Shown in pieces: positions 1-8,345 of a stretch of 64,000 nucleotides of DNA. Source of the DNA: Pedobacter chinensis (GTDB lineage Bacteria; Bacteroidota; Bacteroidia; Sphingobacteriales; Sphingobacteriaceae); assembly GCF_003339865.1 (NCBI RefSeq), contig NZ_QPKV01000014.1:62001-126000 (forward strand), read 5' to 3'. The notes beneath the pieces were generated by a model, which had not been told where the DNA came from, searched no databases, and saw only the letters and a program-made list of their open reading frames with translations. Position numbers and translations under genes: made by a program. Each line of letters begins with the position of its first letter. The first letter of the stretch is position 1.

Positions 1-789
1 TCGGCAATTATAATTTCTTCTTGTAGCACAAACAAATATGCCGCTACAGAGAAAATCTATAAACAAAAAGCTAAAGAATTCTCCAAAGTAATTAGCAGCA
101 CCCCACCAGAGGGTCAGCTTTACGATAGTTTAAATGCAACAAATCAACAATGGATTGGTTCTGTAAATTTTGGGATACGGAAACCAAACTTCGTCATTAT
201 TCATCATACCGCTCAGGACAGCCTCGCCCAAACGGTTAAAACATTCCATTCAACAAGAGCAGGCACCAGTGCACACTATGTGGTAAGCAGAGATGGAAAA
301 GTGGTGCAAATGGTAAACGATTATTTGAGAGCCAACCATGCCGGAGTGAGCAAATGGGGTAAAGATACTGATCTGAACTCTTCATCTATTGGAATTGAAC
401 TGGATAATAACGGCACTACAGATCTCTGGACTGATGCACAAATTAACAGTTTGATTAAATTACTTTCCACACTAAAAAAGAAATATAACATTCCAACAGG
501 GAATTTTATCGGCCATTCGGATATTGCACCAAAGCGTAAACCTGATCCCAATAATTTCCCCTGGAAAAAGCTGGCCTTAAAAGGTTTTGGATTTTGGTAC
601 GATGATGTTTTAAAAAATCCTCCCGCAAATTTTGATACTACAAATGCACTTAGACTAATGGGATATGACACCAGTGATTTAGGCGCAACAATTACCGCTT
701 TTAAACGTCATTTCATACAAACCGATATTACACCAAAATTAACGCCTGTTGATATTCTGGTGTTGTATAATGTTTATTCGAAGTACTAG
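1..789 (+). CDS. N-acetylmuramoyl-L-alanine amidase, Amidase_2 (AmiD-like) lipoprotein, 5' end cut by window
   Basis: The reading frame is open from the first base, so the gene starts outside the window; 262 residues are visible. They begin with a hydrophobic stretch ending in ISSC, which looks like a lipobox, so the protein is probably an outer-membrane or periplasmic lipoprotein. The Amidase_2 fold is shown by FVIIHHTAQ (zinc His, visible residues 68-69), a central SSIGIELDN and the C-terminal GHSDIAPKRKPDPN zinc/catalytic motif. The last 60 or so residues resemble the small peptidoglycan-binding helix bundle found behind AmiD-type amidases. Such enzymes cut the amide bond between MurNAc and the stem peptide during wall recycling. 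An internal ATG-free start near 280 would remove the first zinc ligand and is not credible. Confidence 0.88.
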   Translation, partial: SAIIISSCSTNKYAATEKIYKQKAKEFSKVISSTPPEGQLYDSLNATNQQWIGSVNFGIRKPNFVIIHHTAQDSLAQTVKTFHSTRAGTSAHYVVSRDGKVVQMVNDYLRANHAGVSKWGKDTDLNSSSIGIELDNNGTTDLWTDAQINSLIKLLSTLKKKYNIPTGNFIGHSDIAPKRKPDPNNFPWKKLALKGFGFWYDDVLKNPPANFDTTNALRLMGYDTSDLGATITAFKRHFIQTDITPKLTPVDILVLYNVYSKY

Positions 790-790
790 G

Positions 791-980
791 AAGGTAAAGC
801 CAGAGCATCTAAAATGTTTTGCCACGGAAGTACCGAAAGCACAGATTACTCAGAATGTTTTCTGTGATTTCTGTGTTTCCGTGGCAATTTTTTATAATTT
901 TTTTGAAGCTCCTTTCCGCGGGGAGAGAATGAGAGAGGCTTTTAAGGCTTCTTAAAGGTATCCTTTAAAGTAACCGTTCT
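791..980. repeat. Direct repeat copy A, with palindrome and fossil glnS tail
   Basis: This stretch is a near copy of 1084-1256. In order it holds a short lead, an imperfect palindrome of about 69 bases (819-887, arms TTGCCACGG and CCGTGGCAA), a block GCTCCTTTCCGCG and then about 50 bases matching the 3' end of glnS on the minus strand, including the stop codon (TAA here, TAG in the gene). The copy has an extra 8-10 bases inside the left palindrome arm (TACCGAAAG). No gene is carried here. The palindrome could act as a terminator for the amidase gene that ends at 789. Confidence 0.8.
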
Positions 981-1083
981 TGTCAAGATAACAAGGATTT
1001 CAGTTTCCAATAATCATCGCTATGCTTCTCTCTATAACGGTTGTTCTAAAAAGCTTAACTAATATTATTGGGTTCGAAAGTAG

Positions 1084-1256
1084 AAGGTAAAACCCAAGCA
1101 TCTAAAATGTTTTGCCACGGAAGCACAGATTACTCAGAATGTTTTCTGTGATTTCTGTGTTTCCGTGGCAATTTCTTATCTGAAGCTCCTTTCCGCGAGG
1201 AGAAAATGAGAGAGGCTCTAAGGCTTCTTAAAGGTATCCTTTAAAGTAACCGTTCT
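1084..1256. repeat. Direct repeat copy B, overlapping the 3' end of glnS
   Basis: This is the second copy of the repeat at 791-980. It contains a 60-base imperfect palindrome (1112-1171) that could terminate glnS transcription on the minus strand, and it runs about 39 bases into the glnS coding region (from 1218). The conserved GlnRS ending (NRTVTLKDTF) shows that glnS is the original owner of this tail, so copy A is the derived one. This is a sequence observation plus family knowledge. Confidence 0.8.
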
Positions 1257-2873
1257 ATTGAAAACCAATTTATCTTTTGTAGAATCTTTATCTAAACAGA
1301 AATAACCTTTACGGATAAACTGATAGCGGCTATCTAAATCTGCATCGGCCAAAGCAGGCTCAATATATGCGTTGGGCAGAATTGTTAGGCTTTCAGGATT
1401 TAAATAATCTTTGAAATCACCTTCTTCAGCATCTGGTGTTTCTGATGTAAATAAACGATCATACAAACGAATTTCGGCTGTTTTTGCATGTGGTGCACTA
1501 ACCCAGTGAATAGTTCCCTTCACATGAATGCCGCTGGTGTCATTTCCACTTTTCGATTCTGGAATATAGGTACAGTGAATTTCAGTAACATTACCGTTTT
1601 CATCTTTCACAAAATCTTCGCATTTAACAATGTAAGCGAATTTTAATCGAACCATTGCTCCTGGCGCCAAACGGAACCATTTTTTAGCAGGAACTTCCAT
1701 GAAATCTTCACGCTCAATCCAAAGCTCATTGCTGAATGGAATTACCCGTGTACCACCACCATCTTCAGCTTCAGGATTGTTTTCGCCAATTAAATCTTCT
1801 GTTTTGCCTTCCGGATAATTGGTAATGATTAGTTTGATCGGATCTAAAACCGCCATCACACGATTGGCTGTTTTATTCAAATCCTCACGGATACAGAATT
1901 CCAACAAGCTTAATTCAATTAAATTTTCACGTTTTGCAATACCAATACGCTCACAAAACTCACGAATACTTTTTGGCGTGAAACCTCTTCTGCGCAAGCC
2001 TGAAATTGTAGGCATACGTGGGTCATCCCAACCGCTTACTAAATTCTCATTTACCAGTTGAAGCAGTTTACGTTTACTCATAACCGTACTGGTTAGATTT
2101 AAACGGGCAAACTCATATTGTTTTGACGGAAAAATCTCTAATTTTTCAATGAACCAATCATATAATTCGCGGTGCGAAACATATTCCAAAGTACAAATAG
2201 AGTGGGTAATGTTTTCAATGCTATCGCTTTGCCCATGAGCAAAATCATACATTGGATAAATACACCATTTGTTGCCTGTACGATGATGTTCAGCATGTTT
2301 AATCCGATAAATAATCGGATCACGCATTAACATATTCGGACTAGCCATGTCAATTTTAGCCCTCAAAATATAAGCGCCGTCCGGGAATTCGCCATTTTTC
2401 ATTTTAGTGAAAATGTTTAAATTCTCTTCAACACTACGATTACGATAAGGGCTGTCTTGTCCCGGTTCTGTTGGGGTACCTTTTAAAGCGGCAATTTCAT
2501 CTGCTGAGCTTTCATCAACATATGCCAGGCCTTTTTCTATTAGTTTTATGGCAAAAGAATATAATTCATCAAAATAATCAGATGCATATAATTCATTTTT
2601 CCAGTTAAAACCTAACCATTTAATATCCTCTTGCTGACTATTTACATACTCTGTTTTTTCTGTTACCGGATTGGTATCATCAAAACGTAAGTTAGTATAA
2701 CCACCATATTTTTGTGTTAGTCCGAAATTTAAGCATATCGCTTTAGCATGGCCAATGTGTAGGTAACCATTAGGTTCAGGCGGGAAACGCGTAACCAAAG
2801 TTTCATACTTACCACTATTTAAGTCGTTCTCAACAATTTCTTCAATAAAGTTCAATGACTTCTCTTCACTCAT
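1218..2873 (-). CDS. glnS: Glutaminyl-tRNA synthetase
   Basis: A 551-residue class I aminoacyl-tRNA synthetase that charges tRNA-Gln with glutamine in the cytoplasm. The HIGH-type motif is PNGYLHIGHAKA near residue 35-46 and the KMSKS-type motif is VMSKRK near residue 265; FDDTNP and YDFAHGQSDS are typical of the GlnRS/GluRS-Q catalytic core. The C-terminal half is the beta-barrel anticodon-binding part and ends with the conserved RTVTLKDTF. Length matches bacterial GlnRS. A TACATTTG element (2896-2903 on the complementary strand) lies 22 bases before the ATG and is a plausible -7 box. The gene is transcribed divergently from the B12-binding gene at 2989. Its 3' tail has been duplicated downstream (see 791-980). 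Confidence 0.97.
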   Translation of the reverse strand: MSEEKSLNFIEEIVENDLNSGKYETLVTRFPPEPNGYLHIGHAKAICLNFGLTQKYGGYTNLRFDDTNPVTEKTEYVNSQQEDIKWLGFNWKNELYASDYFDELYSFAIKLIEKGLAYVDESSADEIAALKGTPTEPGQDSPYRNRSVEENLNIFTKMKNGEFPDGAYILRAKIDMASPNMLMRDPIIYRIKHAEHHRTGNKWCIYPMYDFAHGQSDSIENITHSICTLEYVSHRELYDWFIEKLEIFPSKQYEFARLNLTSTVMSKRKLLQLVNENLVSGWDDPRMPTISGLRRRGFTPKSIREFCERIGIAKRENLIELSLLEFCIREDLNKTANRVMAVLDPIKLIITNYPEGKTEDLIGENNPEAEDGGGTRVIPFSNELWIEREDFMEVPAKKWFRLAPGAMVRLKFAYIVKCEDFVKDENGNVTEIHCTYIPESKSGNDTSGIHVKGTIHWVSAPHAKTAEIRLYDRLFTSETPDAEEGDFKDYLNPESLTILPNAYIEPALADADLDSRYQFIRKGYFCLDKDSTKDKLVFNRTVTLKDTFKKP

Positions 2874-2988
2874 AAAAACCTGTAAATTAGGAATGCAAAT
2901 GTAAAAAGATTAGTGCAATTCTTGTTGTTTTAGTTAATGATTAATTTGAGCATCAAAATCTATACATTTACATTAAACTAAAATATAA

Positions 2989-3411
2989 ATGATGAGCAAA
3001 GTATTAAATAGACCGATACGTGTTTTAGTGGCAAAAGTTGGATTGGATGGACATGACCGGGGTGCCAAAGTAATCGCAACTTCGCTACGCGATGCGGGTA
3101 TGGAGGTTATTTACACAGGTCTTCGTCAAACCCCGGAAATGGTGGTTAATACCGCATTACAAGAAGATGTTGACGCCATCGGAATATCTATTTTATCTGG
3201 CGCACACATGACGGTTTTTCCTAAAATCATTCACTTGATGAAAGAAAAACAACTGGATGATGTGTTATTAACCGGAGGAGGAATTATTCCGGAAACAGAT
3301 CGGACTAAACTTGCAGAAATGGGCGTTGGGGAATTATTTCCTCCTGGAACAACTATGGCCAGCATAGTAAAATATATTCAAAATTGGGTTACAGAAAATA
3401 GAAACTTTTAA
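2989..3411 (+). CDS. Cobalamin (B12)-binding domain protein, small methylmalonyl-CoA-mutase-type subunit
   Basis: A 140-residue stand-alone B12-binding domain equal to the C-terminal part of methylmalonyl-CoA mutase. It has the cobalamin signature DGHDRG (DxHxxG, His near residue 23), the SILSGAH loop and the LLTGGGIIPE segment that holds the nucleotide tail. Such subunits work with a separate large TIM-barrel mutase to isomerise acyl-CoAs (methylmalonyl/succinyl or isobutyryl/butyryl); that partner is not in the window. The start could be either of two adjacent ATG codons. Three bases separate it from the enoyl-CoA hydratase gene, so the two are almost surely cotranscribed and may act in one acyl-CoA route. 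Confidence 0.9.
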   Translation: MMSKVLNRPIRVLVAKVGLDGHDRGAKVIATSLRDAGMEVIYTGLRQTPEMVVNTALQEDVDAIGISILSGAHMTVFPKIIHLMKEKQLDDVLLTGGGIIPETDRTKLAEMGVGELFPPGTTMASIVKYIQNWVTENRNF

Positions 3412-3414
3412 ATT

Positions 3415-4194
3415 ATGGCATATCAAAATTTAATATCAGAAATTAAAGAAAACATACTTTACATTACCATAAACCGTGAAAAAGCATTAAATGCTTTAAA
3501 TAAAGATACGCTTATTGAGCTTGCTGATGTTGTTGTTTTTGCAGGTAAAACTGATGAGGTAAGGGGAGTTATTATTACCGGAGCCGGAGAAAAAGCATTT
3601 GTTGCCGGCGCAGATATTAAAGAGTTTTCTGATTACAATGGAAAACAAGGAGAAGAACTGGCTAAAAAAGGTCAGGATGCTGTTTTTAATGCGATAGAAA
3701 AATCTTCCAAACCATTTATTGCTGCCGTTAATGGTTTTGCTCTGGGAGGCGGATTGGAATTGGCAATGGCTTGCCACATGCGGGTTGCAGCCGATCATGC
3801 CAAACTTGGATTGCCAGAAGTTACATTAGGTTTAATTCCAGGATATGGCGGAACACAAAGATTAACACAATTGGTTGGGAAGGGAAAAGCAATTGAACTC
3901 ATTACCACGGCAAGTATGATCACCGCAATTGATGCCAAAAAAATTGGTTTAGTTAACTATGCTGTTCCGCAGGCAGACCTCATCAGTAAGGCTAAAGAAA
4001 TTTTAGACCTGGTTAAACAACGTGCTCCACTCGCTATAGCCGCCGCTATAAAATCAGTTAATGCATCAATTGACAATGGTAATGGATACGATACTGAAAT
4101 TGAGGAATTTGGTAAATGCTTTGAAACCGCTGATTTTAAAGAAGGAGTTGCCGCATTTATAGACAAAAGAAAAGCAGTGTTTTTCGGAAAGTAG
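3415..4194 (+). CDS. Enoyl-CoA hydratase/isomerase family protein (crotonase)
   Basis: A 259-residue crotonase. The oxyanion-hole region AGADIKEF (about residues 63-70) and NGFALGGGLELAMACH (about 103-118) are intact, as is LPEVTLGLIPGYGGTQRL (about 133-150). Both acidic residues used by true hydratases (Glu in GGGLE and Glu in LPEV) are present, so trans-2-enoyl-CoA hydration is likely, although the exact acyl chain cannot be read. It directly follows the B12-binding mutase subunit and probably shares its transcript, which suggests branched-chain or fatty acyl-CoA catabolism. Assignment to fadB/paaF-type or short-chain hydratase is not resolved. Confidence 0.92.
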   Translation: MAYQNLISEIKENILYITINREKALNALNKDTLIELADVVVFAGKTDEVRGVIITGAGEKAFVAGADIKEFSDYNGKQGEELAKKGQDAVFNAIEKSSKPFIAAVNGFALGGGLELAMACHMRVAADHAKLGLPEVTLGLIPGYGGTQRLTQLVGKGKAIELITTASMITAIDAKKIGLVNYAVPQADLISKAKEILDLVKQRAPLAIAAAIKSVNASIDNGNGYDTEIEEFGKCFETADFKEGVAAFIDKRKAVFFGK

Positions 4195-4352
4195 TATCAA
4201 TGTATTATTAATTCGATCTTTCTGAAAAAATAGCGTAGAAAAAATTTCCCAATTCTAATTATTTTAACTAATTATGCCCTATCTATATTACCTCCCATAA
4301 ACACATTTACTGTTGATTAAAGGGATTCTGGAGTTTAAAACAGCTAATTCTG

Positions 4353-5765
4353 ATGAAAAAGAAGATTCTTATAGTTGACGATGAAGTAAATATTGGCTTA
4401 TTACTTTCTAAATTTCTGATTAGAAACGGATTTGAAGTTGTAAATACGATAACAGGCACGTCTGCATTAGAGACCATGGCCAGCGAAACTTTCGATTTGG
4501 TTTTGTGCGATTACCGTCTTGATGATACTGATGGTCGCGAGATTTTAATCAAAGTAAAAGAGAATTATCCCACAACGGGTGTGATTATTATTACGGGTTA
4601 TTCAGATATTAAGCTTGCTGTTGAATTGATTAAACTGGGTGCTTATGATTATATCACAAAACCATTGTACCCTGATGAGATCTTAAATACCATAAACAAG
4701 GCGCTTGAAACACAAAGAGCATTAAATGAAAACAAAAGTTCTTCAGGCAAGAAAAATGATGCACAATCTGATTATGTAAATTACACGGAGTATATTGAAG
4801 GAAAAAGTGAAGCTGCCTTTACTCTTTTAAAACAGATACAACTCATTGCACCAACATCATACAGTGTTATTCTGACTGGTAAAAGTGGTACGGGAAAAGA
4901 ATGTGTGGCAAAAACAATCCATTTAAACAGCTTAAGGAAAGACAAGCCTTTTGTAGCAATGGATTGCGGTTCGCTTACTAAAGAACTTGCAGGAAGTGAG
5001 TTTTTTGGTCATGAAAAAGGTGCTTTTACAGGTGCGCTCTACACTAAAATCGGGCATTTTGAGCAGGCAAATGGAGGAACTTTATTTTTAGATGAGATTG
5101 GCAACCTATCATATGAAATACAAGCCACATTGCTTAGAACAGTTCAGGAGCGAAAAGTTAAACGCATTGGTAGTACAAAAGAAATCGATTTAGATGTTCG
5201 CATCATAGTGGCAACCAATGAAAATCTGTTAGATAATATTGCCAAAGGAACCTTTAGAGAAGATTTATATCACCGCTTTAATGAATTCTCCATCCACATT
5301 CCATCATTAAAAAAGCGTGATCATGATATTTTAATTTTTGCTGATAAATTTTTAGCTGTTACCAATCAGGAACTCAATAAAAAAATCAGGGGCTTTTCTG
5401 ATGGGGTAAAAAACTGCTTTTTAAATTACGGTTGGCCAGGAAACGTTCGTGAATTAAAAAATGTGATCAGACGGGTTGCATTACTTACCGATGGCAATGA
5501 AATTCAGGTAGATGTTTTACCGTTGGAATTATCTAATTATGCCAAAGATTATGATCAGGAAAAGATTTTAAAACAAATAAAATCAAAAACCACCAATAAA
5601 ACCAAAGACTTAAAAGATGCGGCGCAAGAAGCAGAATACGATACTATTCTCAGTGTTTTAAAAGAGGTTAATTTTAACAAAACCAGGGCTGCCCAAATTT
5701 TAAAGATTGACAGGAAAACACTTTATAATAAAATTAAAGCCATTAAAATATATCAGGGGGAATAA
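4353..5765 (+). CDS. Sigma-54-dependent response regulator (NtrC/AtoC family)
   Basis: A 470-residue three-domain transcription activator. Residues 1-120 form a receiver domain with the acid pocket DD (9-10), phospho-acceptor Asp in LCDYRLDD (Asp53) and KPL lysine. Residues about 150-385 form the AAA+ domain: Walker A GKSGTGKE, the sigma-54 contact loop GAFTGA, Walker B GGTLFLDEIG and the arginine-finger stretch FREDLYHRFN. The last 40 residues hold a Fis-type helix-turn-helix (NKTRAAQILKIDRKTLYNKI). It will activate RNA polymerase with sigma-54 after phosphorylation. No histidine kinase is adjacent, so its partner and target genes are unknown; a permease gene follows 62 bases downstream. Confidence 0.95.
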   Translation: MKKKILIVDDEVNIGLLLSKFLIRNGFEVVNTITGTSALETMASETFDLVLCDYRLDDTDGREILIKVKENYPTTGVIIITGYSDIKLAVELIKLGAYDYITKPLYPDEILNTINKALETQRALNENKSSSGKKNDAQSDYVNYTEYIEGKSEAAFTLLKQIQLIAPTSYSVILTGKSGTGKECVAKTIHLNSLRKDKPFVAMDCGSLTKELAGSEFFGHEKGAFTGALYTKIGHFEQANGGTLFLDEIGNLSYEIQATLLRTVQERKVKRIGSTKEIDLDVRIIVATNENLLDNIAKGTFREDLYHRFNEFSIHIPSLKKRDHDILIFADKFLAVTNQELNKKIRGFSDGVKNCFLNYGWPGNVRELKNVIRRVALLTDGNEIQVDVLPLELSNYAKDYDQEKILKQIKSKTTNKTKDLKDAAQEAEYDTILSVLKEVNFNKTRAAQILKIDRKTLYNKIKAIKIYQGE

Positions 5766-5827
5766 ATTTTTAGCAATTAAAACAAAACCACTCTTTTTGT
5801 TATTAAAGAAATACCAAGCAGTAATTT

Positions 5828-6877
5828 ATGTCGGTATTCTCCTATAAACAGCGTAACAATATTAACCTTATTATTATAATAGCACTTGGGCTATTAATAG
5901 CATATTCTTTACAAGGAATTTTCAGTGCTATTTTAAGCACACTTGTTTTATATACCATTATGCGTCCTGCATATATTCATCTGGCAGAAATAAAAGGCTG
6001 GAATAAACGATTTGTTGCCATTTTACTGATAACCATTAGCATTGTTTTGATTGTGTTGCCTTTCTATGCCTTGAGCAGCATGGTAATCAGCAAAATATCG
6101 GAATTGAAAAACAATGAAATCTTCTTTAAAAACCTGCTGGTGAAACTTCAACATTTAGTGCCATTTAAAATAAATCAAGATCTTATTCAGGAAGGCTTGA
6201 ATAGACTGGGCAATTGGGCCACAGACCTGTTTCCATCTTTAATTTCAAGTGCTGTAAATATTATACTCAGCTTATTGGTTATGTACTTTTTACTCTACTT
6301 TATGTTAATAGAGCGAAAAAAATTTGAGTTTTCGTTAATAAAATATGTACCATTAAGAGAACAAAATGCACTTAGATTTGGTAATGAAATGCGAAACACA
6401 ACTTACGCAAATGTTTTGGGTCAGGGGTTGATTTGCCTCGTTCAAGGTTCATTAGTTAGTTTGTCATTTTACACATTAGGTTACAAAGATCCTGTTTTTT
6501 GGGGCGTGATCACTACTTTCATATCATTTGTGCCTGTTTTGGGGCCTCCTGTAGTGTTTGTGCCAGCGGCCATTTTACAAATTGCAAATGGAAATAATTT
6601 TGCAGGCTGGGCCATGTTAATTTTTGGTTTTGTGGTAATTATTAATATTGATAATGTTCTTAGATTTATAATAGCTAAAAAAATAGGTAACATTCATCCG
6701 ATAATTACAGTAATTGGCGTAATTATTGGTATTCCTCTATTTGGAATTTTAGGACTTGTTTTTGGTCCACTACTACTATCTTATTTTATTTTGCTTGTTA
6801 AAATTTATGAAACCAGTACGCTGGCATCAGAAAGATTTGAAAGAATTAAAACAAATAATGAGCTTAATGAGTTATAA
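5828..6877 (+). CDS. AI-2E family transporter (PerM/TqsA type)
   Basis: A 349-residue inner-membrane protein with about eight hydrophobic helices: pairs near residues 12-50 and 62-90, one near 145-170 and the rest from 205 to 330. The arrangement, with a soluble stretch between helices three and four (about 90-140), and the conserved segments FVPVLGPPVVFVPA and GNIHPIITVIGVIIG are those of the AI-2E transporter family (PF01594). Members move autoinducer-2, Na+/H+ or unknown solutes; the substrate cannot be inferred. It lies 62 bases after the sigma-54 regulator on the same strand and may be read through from it. A cluster of small membrane/stress genes follows. Confidence 0.88.
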   Translation: MSVFSYKQRNNINLIIIIALGLLIAYSLQGIFSAILSTLVLYTIMRPAYIHLAEIKGWNKRFVAILLITISIVLIVLPFYALSSMVISKISELKNNEIFFKNLLVKLQHLVPFKINQDLIQEGLNRLGNWATDLFPSLISSAVNIILSLLVMYFLLYFMLIERKKFEFSLIKYVPLREQNALRFGNEMRNTTYANVLGQGLICLVQGSLVSLSFYTLGYKDPVFWGVITTFISFVPVLGPPVVFVPAAILQIANGNNFAGWAMLIFGFVVIINIDNVLRFIIAKKIGNIHPIITVIGVIIGIPLFGILGLVFGPLLLSYFILLVKIYETSTLASERFERIKTNNELNEL

Positions 6878-6948
6878 ATTATAGCTTAACAATAAAAATA
6901 TATAGTAGTTCTTATATTGTAAATGTTAAACCCTTAAAATACATTATT

Positions 6949-7215
6949 ATGAATGATAACTCAAAAGTTGTAGTTGCTCTATTAGCAGGATTAGCTGCCG
7001 GTGCCGCTTTAGGTATTTTATTTGCACCTGATAAAGGCGAAGAAACACGTGACAAATTAAGCCAATCTTTAAAGGATTTAGGAGATTCTATTAAAGATAA
7101 GGCAGCAGATGAAATTAACAACTTAGCAAGCCTGAAAGATAAAGTTGTAAGCTCAATCAAAACTAAATTGAGAAGCGTTGAAGAAGAATACAGTGACGAT
7201 GTAGAGCATGCTTAA
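6949..7215 (+). CDS. YtxH domain protein
   Basis: An 88-residue protein with one N-terminal membrane helix (about residues 8-26, VVALLAGLAAGAALGILFAP) followed by a charged helical tail rich in Lys, Glu and Asp. The AGxAAGAALGILFAPxxGxETR pattern is the YtxH signature (PF12732), a family tied to general stress in Firmicutes and common in Bacteroidota. The tail is probably an apolipoprotein-like amphipathic helix or coiled coil. It is the first gene of a three-gene group with the holin-like and unknown proteins downstream. Function beyond membrane association is unknown. Confidence 0.9.
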   Translation: MNDNSKVVVALLAGLAAGAALGILFAPDKGEETRDKLSQSLKDLGDSIKDKAADEINNLASLKDKVVSSIKTKLRSVEEEYSDDVEHA

Positions 7216-7223
7216 TAAATAAT

Positions 7224-7249
7224 AATTGGGCGTTTATTTACGCCCAATT
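7224..7249. other. Perfect 26-base inverted repeat between ytxH and the holin-like gene
   Basis: The arms AATTGGGCG and CGCCCAATT flank a loop of TTTATTTA, giving a perfect stem nine bases long. It starts nine bases after the ytxH stop codon and ends 18 bases before the ATG of the next gene. There is no long T-run, so it may be a weak terminator, an RNA processing or stability element, or an operator. Its position sets the start of the next gene: a TTG at 7226 would put the stem inside the coding region, which is unlikely. Confidence 0.6.
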
Positions 7250-7267
7250 AAACCCCCATCTAAACTT

Positions 7268-7648
7268 ATGCAGGAAAATAAAGATAAAAGCATAGAAGAT
7301 CTTATTAGTGATGCCAAAGGATTTTTGGAAGCAAGGATTGAATATACAAGATTGTATCTTGTAGAAAAGGTATCAAAAATATTCGCTGATCTGGTTACCA
7401 ATACCGTTGTAATAGTATGCTTTATACTCGCTTTTTTATTCGGTAGTGTAACGCTGGCACTTTTCTTATCAGATGTTTTGGGAACTTATACGAGAGGCTT
7501 CGGGTGCGTAGCCGGAATATATGCACTATTAGCAATCATCGTTTATTTAACCAAAGATAAATACATCGAAAAAGCGATTATAAACGTTGCCATTAGAAAA
7601 TATTTCGACAAACTTGCAGATAAGGAGGAAGAGGATGAAAAAGTATAA
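7268..7648 (+). CDS. Phage-holin-superfamily III-like membrane protein
   Basis: A 126-residue membrane protein. A charged N-terminal helix (EDLISDAKGFLEARIEYTRL) precedes two hydrophobic helices (about residues 43-70 and 78-100) and a Lys/Glu-rich tail. The layout and the FLEARIEYTRLYLVEKVSK stretch match the Holin-X/phage holin family III proteins (PF07332), which in Bacteroidota genomes sit beside ytxH and are not prophage lysis genes. I start at the ATG at 7268 because an upstream TTG lies inside a hairpin. The 3' end overlaps the next gene by 14 bases, so the two are translationally linked. Confidence 0.8.
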   Translation: MQENKDKSIEDLISDAKGFLEARIEYTRLYLVEKVSKIFADLVTNTVVIVCFILAFLFGSVTLALFLSDVLGTYTRGFGCVAGIYALLAIIVYLTKDKYIEKAIINVAIRKYFDKLADKEEEDEKV

Positions 7649-8069
7649 CATCAGAAATCTCGAAGATTTGCAGGCTGCAAAGTTAGAGTTGAAAGTAGCG
7701 TATACGCTCAAGCAGAATTTGCTTAAAAATGATACCAAAGTATATTTAAAGCAATTTACCTTAGGCGCATTAATTAAAAAATATGCCACTCCAAGTAATT
7801 TATTCAAGGCAGATGAAAAGCTAAATCTCAGTGGTACAGCAATGTCATTACTTTTGCCCATGTTTATGAATAAAACCATTTTCAGAAGCGCAGGTTTCCT
7901 AACCAAAGCGGCTGTTGGTTTAGTATCGGGCAAAGTTGGAAAATCTTTAGATGCCGAGCATTTATCAGCTATATTTAATTCGGTAAAGGGCTGGTTCGGG
8001 AAGAAAAAAGAAAAAAAAGACAGAAAATTTGTTGATTATGGCATCCCGCCTGATAGCGAAACATATTAA
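7635..8069 (+). CDS. Conserved hypothetical protein of the ytxH/holin cluster
   Basis: A 144-residue basic protein whose ATG at 7635 is preceded by AAGGAGG at 7622-7628, one of the few clear Shine-Dalgarno sequences in this window. An upstream in-frame codon at 7587 is less likely. A hydrophobic stretch near residues 75-100 (MSLLLPMFMNKTIF, AGFLTKAAVGLVSG) suggests membrane contact; the tail is lysine-rich (WFGKKKEKKDRKF). It overlaps the holin-like gene and has no recognised domain. The shared cluster suggests an envelope-stress role, which is only inference. Confidence 0.75.
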   Translation: MKKYNIRNLEDLQAAKLELKVAYTLKQNLLKNDTKVYLKQFTLGALIKKYATPSNLFKADEKLNLSGTAMSLLLPMFMNKTIFRSAGFLTKAAVGLVSGKVGKSLDAEHLSAIFNSVKGWFGKKKEKKDRKFVDYGIPPDSETY

Positions 8070-8078
8070 AGAATCCAG

Positions 8079-8115
8079 AGCCTCTTATTTTATAATATGA
8101 GGCTTTTCTTTTTTA
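8079..8115 (+). terminator. Intrinsic terminator after the ytxH cluster
   Basis: A stem AGCCTC/GAGGCT with a 14-base AT loop is followed by a T-rich run (TTTTCTTTTTT), ten bases after the stop codon at 8069. The form is that of a Rho-independent terminator on the plus strand. Confidence 0.7.
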
Positions 8116-8171
8116 GAAATCATATATTTGGCTCCAATTAAACTTTACATCGAATAATTTAAAAACAGATA

Positions 8172-8291
8172 TCACAATGGAATGATTTTATGACTTTGAT
8201 ATTCCCCCTTTTTTCTTTTGTTGTATTTGCCAGCAGAATTTCTGAATACTTTAAAAGGCTTGTCAAAATACCCCTGTTTATTTATTGTCAT
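8172..8291 (-). CDS. Possible 39-residue ORF or readthrough extension downstream of the gene at 8346
   Basis: On the minus strand, the frame of the gene at 8346-9215 stays open for 57 codons after its TAG stop (down to a TGA at 8172). Inside it an ATG at 8291 would start a 39-residue peptide, MTINKQGYFDKPFKVFR and on, basic and aromatic in composition. It may be a separate small gene, the lost C-terminus of the upstream protein split by a nonsense change, or chance. No ribosome-binding site is evident. I do not recognise the peptide. Confidence 0.25.
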   Translation of the reverse strand: MTINKQGYFDKPFKVFRNSAGKYNKRKKGEYQSHKIIPL

Positions 8292-8345
8292 AAGCTGATC
8301 CCTATTCAAAATCGATAGATAATGTATAATTATAATGCGTAAGAG

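Noticed and set aside
749..955. Small plus-strand gene spanning the repeat
   Set aside because: It overlaps the end of the amidase gene and runs through the palindromic repeat, so it is not a credible protein.
7226..7268. TTG start for the holin-like gene
   Set aside because: The extra N-terminus would be encoded by a perfect inverted repeat; the ATG at 7268 is normal.
7268..8069. Prophage lysis cassette
   Set aside because: The holin-like protein stands with a YtxH protein and no phage structural, integrase or terminase genes. This is the ordinary chromosomal Bacteroidota cluster.
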